6,128 bases of DNA from Trebonia sp. (GTDB lineage Bacteria; Actinomycetota; Actinomycetes; Streptosporangiales; Streptosporangiaceae). The number at the start of each line of letters is the position of its first letter. The stretch's first letter is position 1. This document shows positions 1 to 5,725 of the stretch, piece by piece. Both the position numbers and the translations under genes were made by a program. The notes beneath the pieces are model-generated. The model searched no databases. It was given only the letters and a program-made list of their open reading frames with translations, and was not told the DNA's origin. The DNA is taken from NCBI GenBank assembly GCA_030038035.1, contig JASHPP010000297.1, positions 1-6,128 of the forward strand. Reading direction: 5' to 3'.

Positions 1-1
1 C

Positions 2-550
2 GACGCGGCGCAGGCGGGCAGGCTGGGCGCCGAGCTGCTTCGCCAGCGGCTGCGCCCCGCCGAGGTCGTCGTCGCCACGCCCCCGGCCGCGGCCGGCCAG
101 GTGACCGACGCCCTCGCCGGGCTCACCGACCACGGCGTCCGCGTCGTGACCGCCGACGACCGCCAGCGGGGCGACGGACAGCACCGCGACGGACAGCACC
201 GCGACGGACAGCGCGCCGACGGCCAGCGCGCCGACGGCCAGGACTGGCTGCGCCCGCTGGTGCGGCTGGCCGACTCCCCGTGGGTGGCGCCGTGGCCCGC
301 GGCCGGGCAGCAGCCGGACACGTACCTGCTCGACCTGGCCTGCGCGCGGGAGTGCGCGCAGGCGGACGCGGTGGGGTTCGGCCCGGGCGAGTTCGAGTTC
401 ACCCGCTGGCTCGACGAGCCCGGCCCTGCGCTGGCCCGGCGCGACCTGCTCGCACCCGGCGGGCCCGCCGTCGGCGACTGGGGCGGTCACGGCCTGCGGC
501 TGTTCACCATCACCCGGGCCGGCGCCCCGGACAACAGGACATGGAGCTAA
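2..550 (+). CDS. Probable glycosyltransferase, C-terminal part (5' end outside window)
   Basis: This frame is open from the left edge to TAA at 548-550, so the gene begins upstream; the GTG at 101 lies inside open coding sequence and need not be the start. The visible 182 residues start with a Rossmann-like strand (EVVVATPP) and a second strand (GVRVVTADD). A repeat-rich hydrophilic insert follows, then PWVAPWP, then DTYLLDLACARECAQADAVGF and EFEFTRWLDEP...LARRDLL. The last pattern (a Y-L-x-DL helix, A-D-A-V-G, an F-E-F/Y strand, then a paired Arg before a hydrophobic) resembles the C-terminal part of GT-A-like glycosyltransferases of surface-polysaccharide clusters. No DxD metal motif is visible where one might expect it; the sequence there is PWPAAGQ. 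The stop lies just before the next gene, a double glycosyltransferase, which supports translational coupling and a shared pathway. Family assignment is by pattern only; a non-catalytic or unrelated protein cannot be excluded. Confidence 0.55.
   Translation, partial: DAAQAGRLGAELLRQRLRPAEVVVATPPAAAGQVTDALAGLTDHGVRVVTADDRQRGDGQHRDGQHRDGQRADGQRADGQDWLRPLVRLADSPWVAPWPAAGQQPDTYLLDLACARECAQADAVGFGPGEFEFTRWLDEPGPALARRDLLAPGGPAVGDWGGHGLRLFTITRAGAPDNRTWS
173..241 (+). repeat. 15-bp in-frame tandem repeat, about 4.6 copies
   Basis: Units start at 173, 188, 203 and 218, with a 9-base partial unit at 233-241. Units 1 and 2 are identical (GACGGACAGCACCGC). Unit 3 is GACGGACAGCGCGCC, unit 4 is GACGGCCAGCGCGCC, and the remnant is GACGGCCAG. 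The period is a multiple of three, so the repeat encodes DGQHR, DGQHR, DGQRA, DGQRA, DGQ inside the glycosyltransferase reading frame. The graded change along the array looks like stepwise duplication by slippage. The encoded stretch is polar and probably a flexible surface loop. Confidence 0.92.
543..546 (+). promoter_or_regulatory. Ribosome binding site (GGAG) deciding a GTG start at 556
   Basis: GGAG lies 9 bases before an in-frame GTG at 556. The alternative ATG at 541 contains the first bases of this GGAG and has only AGGA at 536-539, one base from the start, which is too close to work. The site straddles the last codons of the upstream gene (TAA at 548-550), the usual layout for coupled translation. 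Confidence 0.5.
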
Positions 551-555
551 CCCCA

Positions 556-2799
556 GTGGCCAGATCCCGCCCCAGCGCGCTTGTCTACGGGGACATCGAC
601 CTGAACCTGGTCGACGGCTCGGCCATCTGGCTGCAGTCGGTGACCCAGGCCCTGACCGCGGCCGGCTGCGCGGTGACCGTGGTGCTGAAGGCGCCGGTCC
701 GCACCGACCGGCTGATCGCCCCGCTGCGCGAGGCCGACGGGGTGACCATCCGCAGCCCGCACGCCGAAGGGACGGCCCCGGCCGAGGCTAGCCTCACCGT
801 CCCGCAGGCGGTCGCCATCCTCGCCGCCGTCGACGCGGCCAGCCGGCACGACCTGGTCGTGCTGCGCGGCCGGGCGCTGGTGTCGGCGGCCGCCAAGGAC
901 GGCACGTTCAACGGCCGCCTCTGGGCGTACCTCACCGACATCCCGCAAGCGGTGCCCGCGCTGACGCCGAAGGCGGCCGAGGACCTCACGATGATCGCGA
1001 AGGCCTCCAGGTACCTGCTCTGCCAGACCGAGGAGCTGCGCTGTTTCCTTGAGGGCAGCGTGGCCGCCGCCTGCGGCAAGTCGGTGCTGTTGCCGCCCGT
1101 GCTTCCCGCGGAAAACATGCCCAGGGATCCCGAACGATCCGTGGCGGCTGCCGGCGCGCCGCTGAAACTCGTCTACATGGGCAAGTTCGCGCCGCGCTGG
1201 AACACGCTGGAGATGACGCGCCTGCCGTCCCTGCTGGCCGAACGCGGCGTAGCCGCCGAGGTGCACATGGTCGGCGACAAGATCCACGATGACCCGCGTG
1301 ACGCCGGGTACAAGCGCCGGATGCGCGCCGCGCTCGGCGAGATCGGCTCGCCCGCGGTGCCCGGGGTGATCTGGCACGGCGGGCAGCCGCGCGCGCAGGC
1401 GATGCGCCTGGCCGCCGCCGCCGACATCGGGCTGTCGTGGCGCCATCCCGAGCTTGACGCCTCGCTCGAGCTGTCCACGAAGGTGCTGGAATTCGGCCAG
1501 CTTGGCCTGCCGGTCATCCTGAACCGGACGCCGATGCACGAGGCGCTGCTCGGCCCCGACTACCCGCTGTTCGCCGCGAGCGTTGACGACGTGGCGGACG
1601 TCGCGGCGGCCGCCCTCGACCCCGCGGTGTTCGCGCTCGCGGCGGCGCGGACCTCGGCCGCGGCACGGGAGTTCACGCTTGAGGCGGCCGCGGGGCGGCT
1701 GCGCGGCTACCTGTCCCGTGCCGTGTCGCCTGCCCCCGCCGCCGCCGCCGACCCCGCGCGGCCGCCGCTGCGCGTGGTGATCGCCGGGCACGACCTGAAG
1801 TTCTTCACCCCGCTGATCGACTACTTCCGGCGGCAGCCGGACCTGGAGGTCCGGATCGACCAGTGGGTGACGCTCGGCGAGCACGACGAGGCGGTCTCGG
1901 CGGAACTCGCCGACTGGGCGGACGTGGTGATCTGCGAGTGGTGCTGCCCGAACGCCGTCTGGTACAGCCGCCACAAGCGCCGGGGGGCGCGGCTGCTCGT
2001 GCACCTGCACCGGTTCGAGCTGTACTCGCACTACCCGGGCGAGGTGCGGATCGGGAACGTGGACCAGGTGATCTGCGTCAGCGACCACTACGCGCGGCTG
2101 ACCCGCGAGCACACCGGCTGGCCCGCGTCCAAGGTCGTCACGGTCCCGAACCCCCTCGACGTGTCCCAGCTGGACCGCGTCAAGCTGGACGGCGCCTGGC
2201 ATCACCTCGGGATGATCAGCATCGATTCGTCTCGCAAGCGGCTCGACCTGGCGCTCGACGTGCTCGAGGAACTCCGCAGGGACGACGACAGGTACCTGCT
2301 CTACGTGAAGTCCCGCATGCCCTGGGAGCACTGGTGGGTCTGGCAGATCCCGGCCGAACGCGAGCACTACTCCGCCGCGCTGCGCCGGGTGCAGCGGTCG
2401 CCGCTGCTGCGCGACGCCGTGGTCTTCGACGACGCCGGGCCTGACGTGGCCGCGTGGCTGCGCCGCGTCGGGTTCGTGCTGTCGACGAGCGACGACGAGT
2501 CGTTCCACGTCGCCCCGGCCGAGGGCATGGCGTCCGGCGCGGTGCCGGTGATCCGGCACTGGCCGGGCGCGGAGACGATCTACGACCGGCGCTGGATCAG
2601 GGAGACGCCGGCGCAGCTGGCCTCGCTCATCGCCTCGCTGGCCGATCCTGGCGCGTGGCGGTCGGCCGGGCAGGCCGCGCGCGAGCAGGCGGCGGCCTTC
2701 GAGCTCGACGCGGTGTGCCGGAGCTGGCACCGGCTGCTCACCGCCGACCTGGCGCCAGGTGCGCCCGGGCAGGCCTACCAGCTCCTGGGCTCCGGCTGA
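556..2799 (+). CDS. Tandem two-unit GT4-family glycosyltransferase
   Basis: The protein is 747 residues from GTG 556 (752 from ATG 541), about twice the length of a usual GT4 enzyme, and contains two GT-B-like units in a row. Unit 1 (about residues 5-385) opens with LVYGDIDLNLVDGSAIWLQ, a typical GT4 N-terminal strand and loop. Its C-terminal half starts near residue 206 (LVYMGKFAPRW) and has ELSTKVLEF...GLPVI at residues 305-322, with E305 and E312 in the donor-binding region; this is not an exact EX7E. A Pro/Ala-rich linker (about 387-403) leads to unit 2 (about 404-735): LRVVIAGHD, ICEWCC (459-464), HLHRFE (483-488), VPNP (530-533), SSRKRLD (558-564), then DESFHVAPAEGMASG with E648 and E656 forming a true EX7E. 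EX7E binds the nucleotide-sugar donor in retaining GT4 enzymes. No signal peptide or membrane segment is seen, so it is cytosolic or peripheral. It probably adds two sugars in surface-glycan assembly; donor and acceptor sugars cannot be read. Two fused genes is an alternative reading, but the frame is continuous with no stop. Confidence 0.85.
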   Translation: MARSRPSALVYGDIDLNLVDGSAIWLQSVTQALTAAGCAVTVVLKAPVRTDRLIAPLREADGVTIRSPHAEGTAPAEASLTVPQAVAILAAVDAASRHDLVVLRGRALVSAAAKDGTFNGRLWAYLTDIPQAVPALTPKAAEDLTMIAKASRYLLCQTEELRCFLEGSVAAACGKSVLLPPVLPAENMPRDPERSVAAAGAPLKLVYMGKFAPRWNTLEMTRLPSLLAERGVAAEVHMVGDKIHDDPRDAGYKRRMRAALGEIGSPAVPGVIWHGGQPRAQAMRLAAAADIGLSWRHPELDASLELSTKVLEFGQLGLPVILNRTPMHEALLGPDYPLFAASVDDVADVAAAALDPAVFALAAARTSAAAREFTLEAAAGRLRGYLSRAVSPAPAAAADPARPPLRVVIAGHDLKFFTPLIDYFRRQPDLEVRIDQWVTLGEHDEAVSAELADWADVVICEWCCPNAVWYSRHKRRGARLLVHLHRFELYSHYPGEVRIGNVDQVICVSDHYARLTREHTGWPASKVVTVPNPLDVSQLDRVKLDGAWHHLGMISIDSSRKRLDLALDVLEELRRDDDRYLLYVKSRMPWEHWWVWQIPAEREHYSAALRRVQRSPLLRDAVVFDDAGPDVAAWLRRVGFVLSTSDDESFHVAPAEGMASGAVPVIRHWPGAETIYDRRWIRETPAQLASLIASLADPGAWRSAGQAAREQAAAFELDAVCRSWHRLLTADLAPGAPGQAYQLLGSG

Positions 2800-2816
2800 C
2801 AGGCCGGCTGGCCTGT
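2799..2816 (+). other. Perfect 7-bp hairpin between GT and PP-loop genes
   Basis: ACAGGCC (2799-2805), loop GGCT, GGCCTGT (2810-2816). The left arm begins on the last base of the upstream stop codon and the right arm ends 17 bases before ATG 2833. No T-run follows, so it is not a standard intrinsic terminator. It could slow readthrough, protect an mRNA end, or be chance in GC-rich DNA. It also covers the first two bases of an alternative GTG at 2815. Confidence 0.5.
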
Positions 2817-2822
2817 GCCAAC

Positions 2823-2826
2823 GGGA
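2823..2826 (+). promoter_or_regulatory. Weak ribosome binding site (GGGA) for the ATG at 2833
   Basis: GGGA followed by an A-run lies 6 bases before ATG 2833. The in-frame GTG at 2815 has no purine-rich site upstream and sits in the arm of a hairpin, so ATG 2833 is preferred. Confidence 0.45.
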
Positions 2827-2832
2827 AAAGCG

Positions 2833-4446
2833 ATGTACTTCACGCTCGCGGTCAGCACCACGACGGCGGCGGGATGCGCGGCGCTGACCGACAGGGCGCG
2901 GATCGCCGATCCGGCGCTGCTGCCGGTTCCCGGGCCGGCGGCGGTGGTCTGGCGGTCGGCGGACGGCCGGGCCGCGATGCTCCGCTGGGGCGGATCAGGC
3001 GTGCCGGCCACCTCGCACGCCGGGACCATCGGGGTGGGCGCGGCGACGCCGGGCAGCGGCCGCGCGCCGATCTGCGCCAGGACGTCGGTCACGCGGGTCG
3101 ACCCGGTGTACACCGCGGAGGTGCCAGGCGGCGTGATCGTCTCCGACCGGGCCACCTGGGCGGCCTGGACGGCGGGCCGGATCGGCGACCACGATCCGCT
3201 CCATCTGTGCGCGATGCTCAACCCCGGCTTCCCGCTCGGCACGGTCACGCCCTTCACCGGCGTGTCGGCCCTCCCGCCGTCGACCATGCTCTACGTCCTG
3301 TCCGGAATCCCCACGACCACCGACAGCCCGGGCAGACCCGACGCGAACGGTGCCGGCGCGCTGCCCGGCGACGTCGCCGCGGCCCTGGTCGCGGCGGTCG
3401 CGCCGCTGCGCGAAGCCGGGGCCGCCTCCCCCGTCGAACTCAGCCTGACCGGCGGCAAGGACAGCCGCCTGGTCGCCGCCGCCCTGGTCGCGGCAGGGGT
3501 CGCGGTGCGCGCCAGGACGTACGGGTTCCCCGGTCACCCGGACGTCGTGCTCGCGGCCGAGATCGCCGGCAGGCTCGGCATCGAGCACACGGTCACCGAG
3601 CCGGCCACCCCCGGCCAGCAGACCGACGTGGCCGGCCGGATCCGCGCCGCGGTGCTGGTCGGCGACGGGATGCTGTCCGCCTTCGAGAACGTGGGCCGAC
3701 CGGACCCGGTCCCCTCGGCCGAGGTCACCGCGGGCGGGCACGGCGGGGAACTGCTGCGCGGCGGCTACGCCGAGGCCGCGGCCGGGGCGCCCGGGCGGCG
3801 GGGGCGGCGGACCGCGCCGCTGCGCGCCGGCGAGCTGCTGCGCCGCCTCACCACCAGGCACCTGGCCCTGCTGCGCCGCGGCGCGGCCGCGAGCTACGTC
3901 ACCAGCCTCGCGCCGTGGATGACGGCGCTCGCCCGCGGCCCGCTCCAGGCGCTTGACGACTTCTACCTGGTGAACCGGGCGGGCCGCTGGTCGGCCGCGG
4001 CCAGGCAGGCCTACCTGATCAGGGAAACCCTCGTGCAGCCGCTGTTCGACGAGCAGGTCGTGCTCGCGGCCCGCGCCGTCCCGCTCGCCGACCGGGTCAG
4101 CGGGGAGCTGTCCCGCGCCGTGCTCGCGCAGCTGTGCCCCCCGCTCGCCGACGTCCCGCTCGCCGCCAAGCCGCGCCAGGGCGGCGCCTCAGGCGCGCGC
4201 CAGGGGTCGTTTGACTGGCGGCGCGAGTACGGCGCCGAGATCGCGTCGTTCCTGCGCGAGTACGCCCTCGACCAGGGCACGGTGGGCGGGCTGTTCGACG
4301 TGGTCAGCCGGCCCGCCGCGGAGAAGCTGCTCACCCCGCCGCACGCCGACCGGGCCAGCGTCTGGGCGCTGGCCACGCTCGCGTGCCTGGTCTCCGGCGA
4401 CTACCGCAACGCCCGGGAACCGACTCCCCTGCTGAACGTCACATAG
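2833..4446 (+). CDS. Asparagine-synthase-like PP-loop protein lacking the glutaminase Cys
   Basis: The protein is 537 residues from ATG 2833 (543 from GTG 2815). Residues about 1-180 resemble a degenerate class II glutaminase-like domain: MYFTLAVSTT replaces the Met-Cys-Gly start of asparagine synthase, so the Cys nucleophile is missing, while VIVSDRATWAAW and the GFPLGTVTPF region keep the fold-like pattern. The ATP-pyrophosphatase domain follows, with SLTGGKDS at 204-211 (PP-loop), HPDVVLAAEIAGRLGI from about residue 236, and GGHGGELLRGGY at 301-312, the counterpart of the acidic SGDGADELFGGY stretch of asparagine synthase. A PLFDEQVVLAA segment starts near 403. The chemistry expected is ATP-dependent adenylation of a carboxylate followed by attack of an amine or ammonia. 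Without the glutaminase Cys, free ammonia or another amine would be needed. By context, third in a glycosyltransferase operon, it may amidate a uronic acid or another glycan substituent; this is inference. Primary asparagine synthesis is unlikely. The start is set by GGGA at 2823-2826. Confidence 0.85.
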   Translation: MYFTLAVSTTTAAGCAALTDRARIADPALLPVPGPAAVVWRSADGRAAMLRWGGSGVPATSHAGTIGVGAATPGSGRAPICARTSVTRVDPVYTAEVPGGVIVSDRATWAAWTAGRIGDHDPLHLCAMLNPGFPLGTVTPFTGVSALPPSTMLYVLSGIPTTTDSPGRPDANGAGALPGDVAAALVAAVAPLREAGAASPVELSLTGGKDSRLVAAALVAAGVAVRARTYGFPGHPDVVLAAEIAGRLGIEHTVTEPATPGQQTDVAGRIRAAVLVGDGMLSAFENVGRPDPVPSAEVTAGGHGGELLRGGYAEAAAGAPGRRGRRTAPLRAGELLRRLTTRHLALLRRGAAASYVTSLAPWMTALARGPLQALDDFYLVNRAGRWSAAARQAYLIRETLVQPLFDEQVVLAARAVPLADRVSGELSRAVLAQLCPPLADVPLAAKPRQGGASGARQGSFDWRREYGAEIASFLREYALDQGTVGGLFDVVSRPAAEKLLTPPHADRASVWALATLACLVSGDYRNAREPTPLLNVT

Positions 4447-4500
4447 CGGGCGCCGGAGGGCGGCCGGGCCGTGGCGGGAGGCGGTCTGGGCGAGCGGGGA

Positions 4501-5643
4501 TCAGCCGCGGCCGTAGAGGGACTCGGCCTGCCAGAAGAAGACGATGCCGACGACCAGGAAGCCGAGGCCCCAGCCGATCCCGGCGAGCCACAGGTCGCTG
4601 TTCGTGACCACGGCATGGCAGTACGCCTGCAGCGGCGCGTTGGACAACACCGGCACGGAGACGTGGCCGATCACCGCGTGGCCGTGGTCCACCGTGACGT
4701 TACCCGGCACCGCCACGTACTTGCCGTCGACCACATAGCTGTAGCCGCCCGGGTCGTTGGTGAAGATGCCGCAGTAGCTCGCGTTGTACGGCTGGTTGCC
4801 CGGCGCGTCCTGGCGGTACGTGGTCATCAGCGCCACGCGGGCCAGCGAGATGAACACCGCGGGCGGGTTCAGCGACAGCAGCTTGATGCCCCACACGGGC
4901 ACCCTCGCGGGCAGCGTGGTGACCATGTACATGACGCCGCAGAAGTACCGGCAGATGCGCAGGAAGAACGGGATCAGCTCGCTGACGTCCTGCATGCTGC
5001 CGCCGAGCCTGGCGACGATCAGCGCCGCCCCCGTGTTGAACGCCGTCTGCAGCGCGACGGTGGGGATGAGCAGGAACCAGTACCTGGTCGGCCACTCGTT
5101 GCTGATCAGCATGATGGGGACGAGCACGAGCAGGCCAAGCAGCATCTGCTCAAGCTCGACGATCACGTAGGCGAGCGGCAGCGCGGCGCGCGGGAAGTAC
5201 AGCGCGCGGATCAGCTGCAGGTTGGCCCGCATGACGTTCGAGCCGGTGACGATCGACCGCTCGGTGAACGCGAACACGAACACGCCGGTGACGAGAAACG
5301 CGACGTAGTGCTGCACGCCACGGTCCGCCTCGAACAGCTTGCCGAAGATCAGGTAGTACACGCCCGCGTTCAGCAGCGGCGTGAGCACCTGCCAGAGCTG
5401 GCCGAGCTTGGCCTCCGTGTACATCGACACGTTCCGCGCGGTGGCGTAGCCGACGATGAAGTGCCGCCGCTGCCACAGCGCGCCGAGGTACTTGTGCAAG
5501 GACGGGCGGGCGCCACTGAGCTTCAGGCCGTACTGGGCCGCGAGCCGGGAAAGCGGCATGTCGGGCACCCGGGGCGCTTCGGGCATGACGACAGTGCCAG
5601 CCTCCAGGCGGCCCGGCGCGCTCAACTTGCCACGTTCGTCCAC
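4501..5643 (-). CDS. ABC-2 type polysaccharide export permease (TagG/Wzm-like)
   Basis: The protein is 380 residues from GTG 5643. The cytoplasmic N-terminus carries LSRLAAQYGLKLSGARPSL and LWQRRHFIVGYATARN, followed by EAKLGQLWQVLTPLLN, the amphipathic entry typical of ABC-2 permeases. Six hydrophobic segments follow at about 89-104, 113-127, 154-180, 188-213, 222-241 and 352-371, and the protein ends FFWQAESLYGRG, a tail seen in the TagG family. It would form the membrane channel that moves undecaprenyl-linked teichoic acid or polysaccharide outward with a TagH/Wzt-like ATPase. A long polar loop (about 274-350, two Cys at 291 and 342) lies between the last two segments, where this family usually has a short connector. 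No ATPase gene is adjacent. Start choice: ATG 5586 (361 residues) has GGAGG 14 bases away, which is far. GTG 5643 has no Shine-Dalgarno site but lies 8 bases after a TAnnnT hexamer, and coding-like codon use extends back to it. The gene is convergent with the PP-loop gene. Confidence 0.88.
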   Translation of the reverse strand: MDERGKLSAPGRLEAGTVVMPEAPRVPDMPLSRLAAQYGLKLSGARPSLHKYLGALWQRRHFIVGYATARNVSMYTEAKLGQLWQVLTPLLNAGVYYLIFGKLFEADRGVQHYVAFLVTGVFVFAFTERSIVTGSNVMRANLQLIRALYFPRAALPLAYVIVELEQMLLGLLVLVPIMLISNEWPTRYWFLLIPTVALQTAFNTGAALIVARLGGSMQDVSELIPFFLRICRYFCGVMYMVTTLPARVPVWGIKLLSLNPPAVFISLARVALMTTYRQDAPGNQPYNASYCGIFTNDPGGYSYVVDGKYVAVPGNVTVDHGHAVIGHVSVPVLSNAPLQAYCHAVVTNSDLWLAGIGWGLGFLVVGIVFFWQAESLYGRG

Positions 5644-5651
5644 GGGGCAGA

Positions 5652-5657
5652 AGTCTA
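5652..5657 (-). promoter_or_regulatory. Possible -10 element (TAGACT) for a leaderless permease transcript
   Basis: Read on the minus strand, TAGACT fits the actinobacterial TAnnnT -10 pattern and ends 8 bases before GTG 5643, the spacing at which transcription would begin at or next to the start codon. With a 17-base spacer the -35 position would read GCAGCC, a poor match to TTGAC. Leaderless genes often rely on the -10 alone, but one hexamer is weak evidence. Confidence 0.35.
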
Positions 5658-5666
5658 TTCGAGCCG

Positions 5667-5682
5667 GGGCAGAGGGCTGCCC
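5667..5682. other. Inverted repeat, 6-bp stem, upstream of permease
   Basis: GGGCAG (5667-5672), a 4-base loop, then CTGCCC (5677-5682); after one mismatch two more G-C pairs extend the stem. It lies 43 bases downstream of the zinc-ribbon gene's stop and 9 bases upstream of the possible -10 hexamer, so it overlaps where a -35 would be. It could be a weak terminator for the zinc-ribbon gene (there is no T-run) or an operator. Chance is also possible in such GC-rich DNA. Confidence 0.4.
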
Positions 5683-5725
5683 GGGGAGAGCGGCCGGGAC
5701 CGTTCGGATGAAGGATTGTGATCTT

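Noticed and set aside
280..555. N-terminal extension of the double glycosyltransferase back to 280
   Set aside because: The extra 87-92 residues are Arg/Ala/Gly-rich and overlap the upstream gene, whose frame has better protein character; the GT4 N-terminal strand begins just after 556.
547..2730. 727-residue open frame on the minus strand
   Set aside because: It lies antisense to the double glycosyltransferase, has the Arg/Pro/Gly/His-rich composition of a GC-rich shadow frame, and shows no recognisable motif.
2454..3956. 500-residue plus-strand frame bridging two genes
   Set aside because: It overlaps the GT and PP-loop genes in another frame, is extremely Arg/Gly/Ala-rich, and has no domain; the overlapped genes have clear motifs.
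4447..4500. Possible bidirectional terminator between the convergent genes
   Set aside because: The 54 bases are G-rich, but I found no stem longer than about 4 bp with a usable loop and no T-run on either strand.
4471..5721. 416-residue plus-strand frame
   Set aside because: It is antisense to the permease, His/Arg/Val/Asp-rich, and has no membrane segments or motifs.
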